Notes: generated from the letters alone by a model not told the origin. Numbered from the stretch's first letter, positions 6,767 through 16,439 are shown. The stretch: 43,443 bases of DNA from Bacteroidales bacterium UBA5515 (GCA_002423895.1 DIOL01000012.1:127570-171012); one strand, 5' to 3'. A program made the numbers and translations.

Positions 6767-9526
6767 ATGAAAAAAGCGTTTAAACTATTGCTTTTTATAG
6801 CAATTTTACTAATTTCTCAAATTAGTATGGCCGTTCCAGCCTATAAGGGATTGGTTCAGCTTTCTCAACCTGATGGCACAGAAGTTTCTGCCTATCTTTT
6901 TGGAGATGAAAGAATAAGTTGGGTTGAATCAGAAGATAATTATACTTTAATGTATAATAAACAAGGATATCTTGAATATGCAATAAAAGATCAAAATGGA
7001 GATATTATGCCATCTGGAATTATTGCAAAAAATCAGAATAATCGTTCAATGGCTGATCTTAATTTCTTATCAACTATTCAAAAGAAATTAAGATATTCTC
7101 CATCACAAATAGATTTAATGCTTCAAATGACAGAGATGTTAGATAATAGAAAATCACAAGGAGTAGAAGGATTAACAGTTGGTATTAGGAAGCTATTAGT
7201 TATTTTAGTAGGATATTCTGATTTCTCATTTACCTATTCAAGACAAGATTTTGAAAATCTTTTTAATCAAATAGGATATACAGCTAATCAAAGTACAGGA
7301 AGTGTTAGAGACTATTTTGCTGCAAATTCTTATGGAAAATTAGATCTTCAATGTACAGTAGTTGGACCTTATATTTTACCACAAACAAGAGCATTCTATG
7401 GTGCAGAAACTTCAACACAGAACGACGTTAATTCAAAACAAATGATTATTGATGCTTGTTATGCAGCTGATTCTGTTATTGATTTTAGTGTATTTGATAA
7501 TGATGCTAACTTAATTGTTGATGGTATACATGTTGTTTATGCAGGAAAAGGTCAACATAATGGAGGAGGAACTGATGCAATTTGGGCTCATCGTTCCAAA
7601 TTATATCCAGCTTTAGTTTTGGATGGAGTAAGAATTATTGATTATTCATGTGCTTCAGAAAAGAATTCATATAACACAATTTCAGGAGTAGGAGTTCATA
7701 TCCATGAATTTGGTCACGTTTTAGGATTATTAGATTACTATGATACTGACTATAATGTTAATGGTATTTCAAAAACTTTTTCTTCATTTGAAGTAATGGA
7801 TGAAGGTGCTTATAATAATAACGAAAAAACACCACCATTGTATAATGCTTATTCTAAAATTAAATTGGGTTGGGCATCTCCTTTTGTTATTGATTCAACA
7901 ATGCTAATTGATATTACTTCAATTCCTTCATCTGATTCTGGATTAGTATATAAAATAAATACTCCAAAAGAGGGAGAATACTTCCTTTTAGAAAACTTAA
8001 GCTTTTTAGGATGGAATGGCTATTTACACTCTTCAATAAGAAATTTTAGAGATTGGTTTGGAGGAGGAAATAGTGCTATTATGGCTATTCACGTTGATGA
8101 ATCAGCATCTGGACTTGGTTGGGCAGACAACTGCGTTAATTGTTACTCAAGCAGAAATTCAGTACGCTTAATGTCTGCTAATGGTCTATATATTGGTACA
8201 GAATATAGCACTTCATGGTCTTATTCTGAAATGGCTAATATGGTTTTCCCTGGAAAGAATTCAATAACATCTTTAACAGATGAAACGACAACTAATTTAA
8301 AATCATGGGATAATTTGAATTCAAATGTTGCATTAACAGAAATAACTAAAATATCAAATAGTGATAATGTATCTTTCAAAGTAAATGGTGGAGCTGCTCT
8401 TGGAGTTCAAGTTCATACATTAGCTCCTACTCAAATAACACATACTTCTGCTAAAATTTCTGGTTCTTCTCAAGCTTCATTACAAGGAGATCAAACAATT
8501 ATGGAAAGAGGATTTGTTATAAACACAGAACCTTACCCAATATTATCTAATAATAAAATAATTGTATCAGGAACAACTGGAAGTTTTGACTCAACATTAA
8601 CTGGACTTAATGCAGGAACAACATACTATTATCGTGCTTATGGAATAAATGCCAATGGAGTAGCTTACGGTGAACAATTCTCTTTCCTTACAACATCAGA
8701 TCCAATAACAAATAATGCAATTGTTGATAGTAATTTTGCTGCATGTGAAACAGGAGAAATGCCAACAATTCTTGGAACTGAACCTCAAGGAGGAAGCGGA
8801 GATTACACTTATCGTTGGTTTGAAAGTACTGACAATATTAATTGGACAATTACTCAAAATGCAGGAATAAAGAAAGACTACACTCCTTCAACACTTACTG
8901 TTCCAACTTATTTTAAAAGAGTTGTAATATCTGCAGATAAAACTGATACTTCTGCTTCAAAACTTGTTCCAATAGTTCCCATGACAGTTGCTGGAACAAT
9001 TTCAACAGAGTTTGATTCAATAACTGTTGATTCATCAACTGGAGAAATTTCTTTAAGTGGAAATGTTGGAGATGTTGTTGTATGGCAAAGAAAATTTGGA
9101 ACTCAACAATGGGCACCAGTTGAAAGCTCTGGGCTACAAACAACTATATCTGAAGTTTTAACACAAGTTGGGGAATATCAATATAGAGTAAGAGTTAGAA
9201 GTGGTGCTTGTCCTTCTAAAACTTCTTCTCCAGTAACTATTATTGTAAAGCAAATTGGATTGTTTGATATAGATGTAAATTCAATCAATTTCAATATTTA
9301 TCCAAATCCTTCAAAGGGAGAATTTACTTTAGATCTTAGTTTATCAAATAAAGATAATGTTGATGTTCAAATTGTTAATCTATTAGGTAAAACTGTATAT
9401 ATTAAAGATAATGTAAATTCTAAAACTCAAATAAATGTTTCTTCTTTAGAAAATGGAACTTATATTTTGATTTTGAAAGATGGAGATAAGATAATTGGAA
9501 AGAAACAACTTGTAATAACAAAATAA
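6767..9526 (+). CDS. Secreted M6-family metalloprotease, shorter paralogue, T9SS sorting domain
   Basis: A 919-residue paralogue of the preceding gene with the same plan: signal peptide (1-22), matching N-terminal region (QLSQPDGTEVSAYLFGDERI), and catalytic zinc motif HEFGH (313-317) in HEFGHVLGLLDYYD. One fibronectin-like module (~550-650), one beta module (~660-745) and a T9SS type A domain (NIYPNPSKG ... NGTYILILKDG) complete it. It lacks the two adhesin-like modules of its neighbour, so the pair probably differs in target or anchoring and not in chemistry. The 7-bp spacing puts both genes in one transcript from the 2468 promoter, ended by the 9562 hairpin. It probably arose by tandem duplication with loss or gain of middle modules. 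Confidence 0.88.
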   Translation: MKKAFKLLLFIAILLISQISMAVPAYKGLVQLSQPDGTEVSAYLFGDERISWVESEDNYTLMYNKQGYLEYAIKDQNGDIMPSGIIAKNQNNRSMADLNFLSTIQKKLRYSPSQIDLMLQMTEMLDNRKSQGVEGLTVGIRKLLVILVGYSDFSFTYSRQDFENLFNQIGYTANQSTGSVRDYFAANSYGKLDLQCTVVGPYILPQTRAFYGAETSTQNDVNSKQMIIDACYAADSVIDFSVFDNDANLIVDGIHVVYAGKGQHNGGGTDAIWAHRSKLYPALVLDGVRIIDYSCASEKNSYNTISGVGVHIHEFGHVLGLLDYYDTDYNVNGISKTFSSFEVMDEGAYNNNEKTPPLYNAYSKIKLGWASPFVIDSTMLIDITSIPSSDSGLVYKINTPKEGEYFLLENLSFLGWNGYLHSSIRNFRDWFGGGNSAIMAIHVDESASGLGWADNCVNCYSSRNSVRLMSANGLYIGTEYSTSWSYSEMANMVFPGKNSITSLTDETTTNLKSWDNLNSNVALTEITKISNSDNVSFKVNGGAALGVQVHTLAPTQITHTSAKISGSSQASLQGDQTIMERGFVINTEPYPILSNNKIIVSGTTGSFDSTLTGLNAGTTYYYRAYGINANGVAYGEQFSFLTTSDPITNNAIVDSNFAACETGEMPTILGTEPQGGSGDYTYRWFESTDNINWTITQNAGIKKDYTPSTLTVPTYFKRVVISADKTDTSASKLVPIVPMTVAGTISTEFDSITVDSSTGEISLSGNVGDVVVWQRKFGTQQWAPVESSGLQTTISEVLTQVGEYQYRVRVRSGACPSKTSSPVTIIVKQIGLFDIDVNSINFNIYPNPSKGEFTLDLSLSNKDNVDVQIVNLLGKTVYIKDNVNSKTQINVSSLENGTYILILKDGDKIIGKKQLVITK

Positions 9527-9561
9527 GCAAGTATATATAAAAATATACGGGACTTATTTCT

Positions 9562-9605
9562 AAAAAGTCGGTGATTACGTAAAAATAAACACCGACTTTT
9601 TTTAT
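9562..9605. terminator. Bidirectional terminator between the protease operon and dnaG
   Basis: The stem AAAAAGTCGGTG (9562-9573) pairs with its complement at 9590-9601 around a 16-nt AT loop, with T's on the plus side and A's on the other. It lies between two converging genes and can end transcription in both directions. Confidence 0.85.
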
Positions 9606-9632
9606 TAAAAAGGGACTAAATTAAAGTTTAGT

Positions 9633-11657
9633 TTATTTAGTAACTATCCTATTAAGTTCAGAAGAGATTATCTGTTTTAATTTTTTTAGAATTTTTTGTT
9701 CAGACATAATAATGAGTTGATTATCGTAATCATCTTCGTCTTTTAATTTTTCTTCATTACTAATTATTTTTCTTTCCAATTTGTTGAGCTTGAAACTTAA
9801 GAGGCTTTCTTTAACAAACTGATTAAGTTTTTCATCACTTTCAGGGTCTGGAATAACTATTTTCCATTTCTTTTCCCAAAGGTCACTAACTGAGTAGTTA
9901 TTAATAAGAAGAGTTGTTGAAAGTTTTTGAATTTCTGAGTCTTGATTATTTGTAAAAACATTTAATTCAGGCAAGTTTCCTTGTTCATAAATATAGTTCT
10001 TGTAAATATCAAATATGTTTTGATAGAGTTTATTATCAAAACTTAAATTATCAGCAACAATATCTCCCACCAAATAGGCAGCAATCAAATAATTAGCATC
10101 TTCCTTTTCTCCATTTTCTCCAATAGTTGTTTGGATTGTTTCTTTATCTCCATAGTTTAGAAGAATAGAAATAATGTTTCTTTCTTGAGCTTCATCAGGA
10201 AAAGTTTCTTCAATAATTTGTTTTTTAGCCTTTTGATTGCTTATATAACTTGAACCATCATCTTCAGGAAGGAAAAGATCATCAGGAGGAAGTTGTTCAG
10301 AGCTTGGGGAGGTGGTTTCTTTAATTCCTTCTTTACTTTTCTTAAAGTATTTTTCTCTTAAAAGCTTGGTTAGATGATTATTCAGAATTTCTTCCTTCAT
10401 ATTAAGAATAGAAGAACATTGTTGAATATATGCAGCTTTTTCTATATTGTCAGGAATTAAGCTTATAGTATTAATAATCTCTTTAATTAAAGCACTTCTT
10501 TTGAAAGGATCATCCTTAGCATCTTCTAACAAAAGATGTGTTTTGAATAAGATGAAATTCTCAGCATGATCTGTTATATATGCTTTAAAATCATCTTGAG
10601 GAAGTTTTCTACAATATGAATCAGGATCTTCTCCATCAGGGAAAAGAACAATCTTTACATTAAGACCATTTTCAACAAATAAATCAATAGCCCTAAATGC
10701 TGCCTTTATCCCAGCAGAATCTCCATCGTAAAGTACTGTAACATTCTTAGTGTAGCGTTTTATAAGTCTTATTTGTTCAATAGTAAGAGCAGTTCCAGAG
10801 GTCGCAACAACATTTTCAACATTGTTTTGACTAAGCATAATTGCATCCATATTCCCCTCAACCAAATAGCAAAGGTCTTGCTTGACAATTTCATTTTTTG
10901 CTAAATGAAGTCCAAACAATACTTTACTTTTGGAATAAATATCACTTTCAGGAGAATTTACATATTTTGCTTTAGTTTTTTCTGAGCTCAGAACACGACC
11001 TGTAAAACCTAATGGACGACCTCCAATATTATAAATTGGGAACATTACTCTTGCTCTAAATCTATCATATTGAATATGACTTTCCTCTTTGGCAATTGTA
11101 AGTCCCGATTTAATTAAAATATCATCAGTATATCCATTCTTTTTTGCATATTCAGTAAATTCAGACCAATTATCCTTGCAATAACCAAGTCCCCAACGCT
11201 TAATGGTTTCTTCTTTAAGGTCTCTTTCAATAAAATAGCTTAAACCAATCTTCTTCCCTTCATTATCATTAAAAAGAATTTCTGCAAAATACTTTTGAGC
11301 AAATTCAGTAACATGAAACAAAGCATCTTTAACATCTTGAGAAGCTTTCTCTTCAGATGTCAATTCATCTTCTTGTATTTCTATTCCGTATTTGTTTGCA
11401 AGAAATTTTAATGCCTCAGGATATGAATAATGTTCATGTTTCATAATGAAATTAACAGCATTCCCTGATTCACCACAACCAAAGCATTTAAAAATTCCTT
11501 TTGAAGGGCTAACAGTGAATGAAGGAGTCTTTTCATTATGAAAAGGACAATGACCAAGATAATTAACCCCTCTTTTCTTTAATGGAACAAAAGCATTAAT
11601 AACATCAACAATTTCAGTTGCTTCAAGTATTTTTGAAATATCTTCTTGTTTTATCAT
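9633..11657 (-). CDS. dnaG: DNA primase
   Basis: A 674-residue replicative primase, which makes RNA primers at the fork together with DnaB helicase. The N-terminal zinc ribbon has the CHC2 ligands Cys37, His40, Cys58 and Cys61 (CPFH ... CFGC). The TOPRIM catalytic core has EGNMD at 267-271 (most DnaG proteins have EGYMD, so Asn replaces the usual Tyr) and the metal-binding DGDSAG at 311-316. The C-terminal third is Lys/Glu-rich and helical, as expected of the DnaB-interaction domain. The ATG at 11657 gives the standard MIKQEDISKILEATEIVDVI start. It is transcribed alone, with a TAATTTTG box just upstream and a shared terminator at its end. Confidence 0.95.
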   Translation of the reverse strand: MIKQEDISKILEATEIVDVINAFVPLKKRGVNYLGHCPFHNEKTPSFTVSPSKGIFKCFGCGESGNAVNFIMKHEHYSYPEALKFLANKYGIEIQEDELTSEEKASQDVKDALFHVTEFAQKYFAEILFNDNEGKKIGLSYFIERDLKEETIKRWGLGYCKDNWSEFTEYAKKNGYTDDILIKSGLTIAKEESHIQYDRFRARVMFPIYNIGGRPLGFTGRVLSSEKTKAKYVNSPESDIYSKSKVLFGLHLAKNEIVKQDLCYLVEGNMDAIMLSQNNVENVVATSGTALTIEQIRLIKRYTKNVTVLYDGDSAGIKAAFRAIDLFVENGLNVKIVLFPDGEDPDSYCRKLPQDDFKAYITDHAENFILFKTHLLLEDAKDDPFKRSALIKEIINTISLIPDNIEKAAYIQQCSSILNMKEEILNNHLTKLLREKYFKKSKEGIKETTSPSSEQLPPDDLFLPEDDGSSYISNQKAKKQIIEETFPDEAQERNIISILLNYGDKETIQTTIGENGEKEDANYLIAAYLVGDIVADNLSFDNKLYQNIFDIYKNYIYEQGNLPELNVFTNNQDSEIQKLSTTLLINNYSVSDLWEKKWKIVIPDPESDEKLNQFVKESLLSFKLNKLERKIISNEEKLKDEDDYDNQLIIMSEQKILKKLKQIISSELNRIVTK

Positions 11658-11662
11658 CTCTG

Positions 11663-11697
11663 CAAAATTACATTTTTATTTTATTTTATTACCTTTG
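11663..11697. promoter_or_regulatory. Divergent -7 boxes for dnaG and the 11723 gene
   Basis: TAATTTTG on the minus strand (plus-strand CAAAATTA, 11663-11670) and TACCTTTG on the plus strand (11690-11697) both match TAnnTTTG. They sit back to back in the 65-bp divergent gap. No clear TTG -33 element is seen for either, so they are tentative. Confidence 0.4.
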
Positions 11698-11722
11698 CTG
11701 ATTCAAAAGGTTGAAAAAAATT

Positions 11723-13213
11723 ATGATAAGGTATTTACTAAGGAACTATTCATGGATAATAATCATATTCTTTGGATTATTATACTTTATTTTTCTATCA
11801 AATAATCCCACGTCCGATTCTTATTCAAATGCATTTTCTTCAATAACTCAAGAAGAGCTATTTCGTCCTCATCATCTTCTATATTCTGCATTGGGATATT
11901 TAATTTATTTGCCTTTCCAATCAACTTCCATTGAGCCTATTCGACTATTTCAAGCAGTAAATGTGATTTTTGCAATGGCTTGTTTTGTTGTGATAAGAAT
12001 AATTCTTCTTCGACTACACATAAAAGAATCTATTATTGCAGCTTCAATATTTTTTCTTGGATCTTGTTTTGGATTTCAACGTTTTGCAATTGACAACGAA
12101 TGTTACATAATTTCACTTTTCTTTTCTTTGCTGTCAATTAATTTTATTCAGACCTTTCTAATTAAAAATAAACCATACAAAGCAATTATGTGTGCTTTAG
12201 CTTGTTCAATAGGATGTTTGTTTCATCAAATAGTAATCTTCACTTGGCTTTGTTGTTTTGTTGTAATAATATTCAATAAAAAATGGAAATATGTTTTGTA
12301 TTTTAGCTTAATAAGTTTAATTATCCCTATTTCTTATTCATTGGTTATTTTCTTTCAACAAGATTCATTATCAGTAAATTCATTAATGAGTTTTGTTCTT
12401 AATGATTATATAAATCAAAATGCAGAAATGCCAATCCTTAAGAATGTAGTTTTACTGTCTTCAATAAGTTTTCTTAGAACCTTTTTTCAAGTTCATGGAT
12501 ATATAGTTAATGTATTCTTACTTCATCCCATAATAGGAACTTTAATTGTATTAGTAACATTAGTTTTCTCAACTCTTGGAATAGTTTCTCTTTTTAAACT
12601 CAAAAAAAATAAAATAACTTTATTCCACGAAAGACGATTTCTAAGATTCTCATGGTGGCTTTTGATATATAACCTTGCTTTTGCAGTTTTTTCAAATGGA
12701 AACGCAGAATTTATGGTTATAATACCATTTCTTATTTTAATACTGTCAATCTATTATTTTGAAAACATACGTTGGCCATTATATGGATTTGGTTTTGCAA
12801 TGTATGCATGGAATATTTTCTTTGCACTTACTCCAATAGGACTTCTAAACATAAATAGTAATGAAGAAATAGCCAATCTTGTTCAAAAAGAAGATGCAGT
12901 ATTCGTGCTCAAGGATAAGGTTGCAATAGATAATATTGTTGCTTACAATCAGAAAAATCAAAATATAAAAAATACCTTTAAGATTTCGGAAGTAAGTCCT
13001 CAGCAATTTGAAAATTGGATTAAAGAAAATAAAACTATCTATACAGATTATTTTGGAAGCAAAGAATCTTTATCAAGAGCCAATATTGCAGAAAGTAAAA
13101 ATAATAATATATCTCCAAATAATCCAATAATAAAGAATAAAGAGCATTTCACTCCAAAATATAAATTCACTTCTTTAGGTCAAGAAAAAGAAATTTGGAG
13201 TTATTCAGACTAA
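11723..13213 (+). CDS. Polytopic inner-membrane protein, possible GT-C-type glycosyltransferase
   Basis: About 496 residues with roughly ten hydrophobic segments and a C-terminal soluble tail of ~110 residues. The first loop after helix 1 carries an acidic stretch (NPTSDSYSNAF) followed by RPHHLLYSALGY. This layout recalls the catalytic first loop of lipid-linked GT-C glycosyltransferases (PMT/ArnT-like), but I do not recognise a specific family and no function is assigned. An in-frame TTG at 11711 would add MKKI. The ATG at 11723 is preferred because it lies 12 nt after AAAAGG and about 20 nt from the predicted transcription start. The lipoprotein that follows has its own promoter. Confidence 0.6.
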   Translation: MIRYLLRNYSWIIIIFFGLLYFIFLSNNPTSDSYSNAFSSITQEELFRPHHLLYSALGYLIYLPFQSTSIEPIRLFQAVNVIFAMACFVVIRIILLRLHIKESIIAASIFFLGSCFGFQRFAIDNECYIISLFFSLLSINFIQTFLIKNKPYKAIMCALACSIGCLFHQIVIFTWLCCFVVIIFNKKWKYVLYFSLISLIIPISYSLVIFFQQDSLSVNSLMSFVLNDYINQNAEMPILKNVVLLSSISFLRTFFQVHGYIVNVFLLHPIIGTLIVLVTLVFSTLGIVSLFKLKKNKITLFHERRFLRFSWWLLIYNLAFAVFSNGNAEFMVIIPFLILILSIYYFENIRWPLYGFGFAMYAWNIFFALTPIGLLNINSNEEIANLVQKEDAVFVLKDKVAIDNIVAYNQKNQNIKNTFKISEVSPQQFENWIKENKTIYTDYFGSKESLSRANIAESKNNNISPNNPIIKNKEHFTPKYKFTSLGQEKEIWSYSD

Positions 13214-13227
13214 AAAGAATATCTTTG
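13194..13227 (+). promoter_or_regulatory. Candidate promoter for the 13260 lipoprotein gene
   Basis: TTTG (13194-13197), 22 nt, then TATCTTTG (13220-13227), which overlaps the end of the preceding gene. The -7 box is exact. The spacer is about 2-3 nt longer than usual. Confidence 0.5.
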
Positions 13228-13259
13228 CAAGAATTAATAATAACTTTAAAAAATAAGAC

Positions 13260-13958
13260 ATGAAAAAAATTATTGCATTATTTGTAATTACATTTAGTTT
13301 AATCAGTTTTAATTCTTGTAAAGATGATAATGATACTTCTTCAAGCACTCCTTCTTGCACAAATATTTCTTTAAAAGACGCACAAATGTATGTTGGGTTA
13401 GATTATAATGAAGTTAAAACCAAATTGGAAGCCAAAGGTTATGTGTTTGATGAACAAGAAAGCGATCAAAACTTAATTGTTTATAAAAATTCCGACAATA
13501 CATTATGGTATGAATTAAGGCTAAATGTAGAAACAAATATTATTTACCAAGCAAATGTTTTCAAGAAAAATAAAATAAGAGATAACTCAATTAGTAATTA
13601 TGAGTATTGTCAGAGAGAATGTTTGTCTGCGACAAATAATAATAGTGATTATCAATATATGGGGGCGATTAATTCATTTTCTGCAAACTATGATTCTCAA
13701 TCAGCATTTCAAAATGCATTTAATGAAAATAAGTCTATTTTAGGATTTTGTGCAGAAGCATGGCAATCAACAAATAAATTATATGGAGTAGTTTTTATGA
13801 GTATTAATGAAGAAATTCATGAAATTACAGAAACAAGTACTATTATTCAATACGATAAATATTGTTTGTTTCAAGTAGTATATTCTGACATTACTCTTAG
13901 ACCTCAAGATATAGAAGAATCTCCAATAAAAGACATGCTCAATAAAATGAATAAGTAG
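13260..13958 (+). CDS. Surface-type lipoprotein, distant member of the 32.8-36.3 kb family
   Basis: 232 residues with a lipoprotein signal ending in Cys20 (FSLISFNSC), followed by KDDND. Acidic residues after a lysine next to the lipid Cys resemble the Bacteroidetes lipoprotein export signal for surface display. The mature part lines up with the five tandem lipoproteins at 32801-36314. 'VGLDYNEVKTKLEAKG' parallels their 'YGKPxAEVxxILDxKG', and 'YQYMGAINSFS...SAFQNAFNENKSIL' parallels 'SQYWGYINAYS...DAFLSDFQAKKSTL'. Unlike them it has four extra cysteines (CQREC, FCAE, KYC). It has its own promoter and is separate from the rdgB operon that follows. The function is unknown; it is probably a cell-surface protein. 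Confidence 0.7.
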   Translation: MKKIIALFVITFSLISFNSCKDDNDTSSSTPSCTNISLKDAQMYVGLDYNEVKTKLEAKGYVFDEQESDQNLIVYKNSDNTLWYELRLNVETNIIYQANVFKKNKIRDNSISNYEYCQRECLSATNNNSDYQYMGAINSFSANYDSQSAFQNAFNENKSILGFCAEAWQSTNKLYGVVFMSINEEIHEITETSTIIQYDKYCLFQVVYSDITLRPQDIEESPIKDMLNKMNK

Positions 13959-14009
13959 AATTATTTTGGAGTTTTATTAGTAATTTTGCTCTTTAAAATT
14001 AATTTTTAG

Positions 14010-14588
14010 ATGAAAGAATATATTATAGCAACCAATAATAAACATAAGGTTGAGGAAATTCAAAAGGCATTAGGCGATAAGGTAAAATTAGTTACTTTAA
14101 AAGAATTGGGTTGCAGGGAAGAAATTCCAGAAACAGCAGATACTCTAAAAGGCAATGCAAAACAAAAAGCAGAATATATTTATAATAAATTTGGAAAAGA
14201 CTGTTTTGCAGATGATACAGGTCTTGAAGTTGAAGCATTAGATAGTCGTCCTGGCGTTTATTCGGCTCGTTATGCTGGAGAAGGATGTAGCTTTGATGAT
14301 AATATTGATAAACTTCTTGATGAAATGGAAGGAAAAACCAATAGAAAAGCTTGCTTCAAAACTGTAATTTGTCTAATTGAAAACAATAAAGAATTTTATT
14401 TTGAAGGAAAATGTGAAGGCTCCATACTAACAGAACGTTATGGAAAAGGAGGATTTGGATATGACCCAATCTTCATACCAAAAGGCTATGGAGAAAGTTT
14501 TGCAGAAATGTCTTTGGAAGAAAAGAATAAAATTAGCCATAGAGGATTAGCAGTAAAGAAATTGGTGAATCATATTTTAAATAAATAA
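14010..14588 (+). CDS. rdgB: Non-canonical purine NTP pyrophosphatase (RdgB/HAM1 family)
   Basis: 192 residues, the normal size for the family. It hydrolyses dITP, XTP and similar deaminated purine nucleotides to the monophosphate and so keeps them out of DNA and RNA. The N-terminal IATNNKHKVEEI matches the substrate-binding T-x-N-x-x-K motif. FADDTGLEVEAL supplies the acidic metal-binding residues, and RPGVYSARYAG and GGFGYDPIFIP are family signatures. A TAATTTTG box at 13981-13988 lies close upstream, and a DUF2148 gene follows after 3 bp, so the two are co-transcribed. Confidence 0.93.
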   Translation: MKEYIIATNNKHKVEEIQKALGDKVKLVTLKELGCREEIPETADTLKGNAKQKAEYIYNKFGKDCFADDTGLEVEALDSRPGVYSARYAGEGCSFDDNIDKLLDEMEGKTNRKACFKTVICLIENNKEFYFEGKCEGSILTERYGKGGFGYDPIFIPKGYGESFAEMSLEEKNKISHRGLAVKKLVNHILNK

Positions 14589-14591
14589 GTA

Positions 14592-15128
14592 ATGTTATTT
14601 ACAGAAGAAAGTATCAGGGATTATCGCATTATGGAAGTAGCAAAAGCCATGATGTGTGCAGCCAGAACAGCACCAAAGGCAAGGGGAATTGATAACCTTG
14701 TTATTGCAACAATAACTAATTTTGATATAATTAAACTTTCGGAACATACAAAAAAAATGTATGAATCGAATAATCAGCAATTCTTTCTTCGAGATTCGGA
14801 AAATATATTAAAAGCAAGAGCAATTGTACTGATAGGTACAAAGATTTCAATCGTTGGTTTGAATTGTGGCTTATGTGGATTTGCAACCTGCGAAGAAAAA
14901 CTATCCAATTCAAATGTTCCTTGTATGTTTAATTCAAATGATTTGGGAATTGCAATTGGAAGTGCAGTCAGTGTTGCTGCAGATAACAGAATTGATTCAA
15001 GAGTTATGTATTCTGTTGGAGTTGCAGCTAAAGAATTAGGTCTTTATGGAGAAGAGGTTGCTTATGGTTTTGCAATACCTCTTTCAGTAACTGGAAAGAA
15101 TCCTTTCTTTGACAGACCAACGCTATAA
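14592..15128 (+). CDS. DUF2148 (ferredoxin-like domain) protein
   Basis: 178 residues that match the DUF2148 family found in many anaerobes. The mark of the family is a cysteine cluster, seen here as CGLCGFATCEE and a further Cys in VPCMF, likely to hold an iron-sulphur cluster. The N-terminus MCAARTAPKARGIDNL resembles the start of nitroreductase-type proteins. It starts 3 bp after rdgB and lies ahead of serS, suggesting a housekeeping context. No reaction is established for the family, so an electron-transfer role is only inference. The Cys cluster fits an anaerobic host. Confidence 0.8.
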   Translation: MLFTEESIRDYRIMEVAKAMMCAARTAPKARGIDNLVIATITNFDIIKLSEHTKKMYESNNQQFFLRDSENILKARAIVLIGTKISIVGLNCGLCGFATCEEKLSNSNVPCMFNSNDLGIAIGSAVSVAADNRIDSRVMYSVGVAAKELGLYGEEVAYGFAIPLSVTGKNPFFDRPTL

Positions 15129-15164
15129 ATTTATAAAAAGATAAAAGATTAAAAAGATATATTT

Positions 15165-16439
15165 ATGTTAGAAATAAATAAGATAAGACTCAATAAAGAA
15201 AAAGTAATTGAACTTTTAGGAGTAAAGAATTTTAAAGATGCTGACCAAAAAATCAATAATCTGATTGATTTGGACGAAAAGAAACGCCAAGTTCAAAAAC
15301 AACTTGAAGATATAAAGGCAGACTTAAATGTTAAGGCAAAAGAGATAGGCAAGTTTATGATGCAAGGTGAAAAAGACTTGGCAGAAAAAACTAAGGAAGA
15401 AGTAGCAGCCCTTAAAGAAAATTCAAAAGATTTGGAAAAAGAACTTACTGAAAAAGAAAAAGAAATTGAAGAATTGCTTCTTTCAATTCCTAATCTTCCT
15501 CACTCTTCTGTTCCTATAGGAAAAACTGCTGAAGATAATTTTGTTGAGTTGATTGAAGGAGAAATTCCAAAACTATGGGATGGAGCAACTCCACATTGGG
15601 ACTTATGTGCAAAATATGATATAGTTGATTTTGAATTAGGAAATAAAATAACTGGTTCTGGTTTCCCAGTATATAAAGGTAAAGGAGCAAAACTGCAAAG
15701 AGCATTAATTAATTTCTTTTTAGATGAAGCAACAAAGAGTGGATTTGATGAAGTTCAGCCGCCTCTAATGGTAAATGAAGCTTCAGCAATGGCAACAGGA
15801 CAACTTCCAGATAAGGAAGGTCAAATGTATGCAATTCCATTGGATGGCTTTTATATGATTCCAACTGCTGAGGTTCCTTTAACCAATATATTCCGTGATA
15901 CAATTCTTCAAGAAAAAGATTTTCCAATAAGAAAATGTGGTTATTCTCAATGTTTCCGTCGTGAAGCAGGTTCTTATGGAAAAGATGTTAGAGGATTAAA
16001 CAGATTGCACCAGTTCGATAAGGTAGAAATTGTTTGTATTGAACATCCAGACAAGAGTTACGAACAATTGGAAAAGATGAAACAACATGTTATGGGAATT
16101 CTTTCTAAATTGGAACTTCCATACAGAATTCTTCGTCTTTGTGGAGGAGATATGAGTTTTACTTCAGCTCTAACCTTTGACTTTGAAACCTATTCTGCAG
16201 CACAGGAACGTTGGTTGGAGGTAAGTTCTGTTTCAAATTTCGAAACTTTCCAGTCAAACCGCTTAAAGCTTAGATTTAAAAATCAAGAAGGCAAAACACA
16301 ATTAGCTCACACTCTTAATGGTTCTGCCTTAGCTCTTCCAAGAATAGTTGCTTCTTTGTTAGAAAACAATCAAACTCCAGAAGGAATTAGAATTCCTAAA
16401 GCTCTTGTCCCTTACACTGGATTTGAAATTATAGATTAA
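15165..16439 (+). CDS. serS: Seryl-tRNA synthetase
   Basis: 424 residues, a class II synthetase that charges tRNA(Ser). Residues ~28-105 form the long antiparallel coiled-coil arm (Lys/Glu-rich) that contacts the tRNA variable arm. The catalytic core has motif 2 in FRREAGSYGKDVRGLNRLHQ and motif 3 in NGSALALPRIVASLLENNQ, with the serine-pocket TAEVPLTN between. The ATG at 15165 gives the standard start MLEINKIRLN. It may be read from the rdgB promoter (36-bp gap) and ends at a strong hairpin. Confidence 0.96.
   Translation: MLEINKIRLNKEKVIELLGVKNFKDADQKINNLIDLDEKKRQVQKQLEDIKADLNVKAKEIGKFMMQGEKDLAEKTKEEVAALKENSKDLEKELTEKEKEIEELLLSIPNLPHSSVPIGKTAEDNFVELIEGEIPKLWDGATPHWDLCAKYDIVDFELGNKITGSGFPVYKGKGAKLQRALINFFLDEATKSGFDEVQPPLMVNEASAMATGQLPDKEGQMYAIPLDGFYMIPTAEVPLTNIFRDTILQEKDFPIRKCGYSQCFRREAGSYGKDVRGLNRLHQFDKVEIVCIEHPDKSYEQLEKMKQHVMGILSKLELPYRILRLCGGDMSFTSALTFDFETYSAAQERWLEVSSVSNFETFQSNRLKLRFKNQEGKTQLAHTLNGSALALPRIVASLLENNQTPEGIRIPKALVPYTGFEIID

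Noticed and set aside
11711..11722. TTG start for the membrane protein gene
   Set aside because: It abuts the AAAAGG directly. The ATG 12 nt later is better placed.
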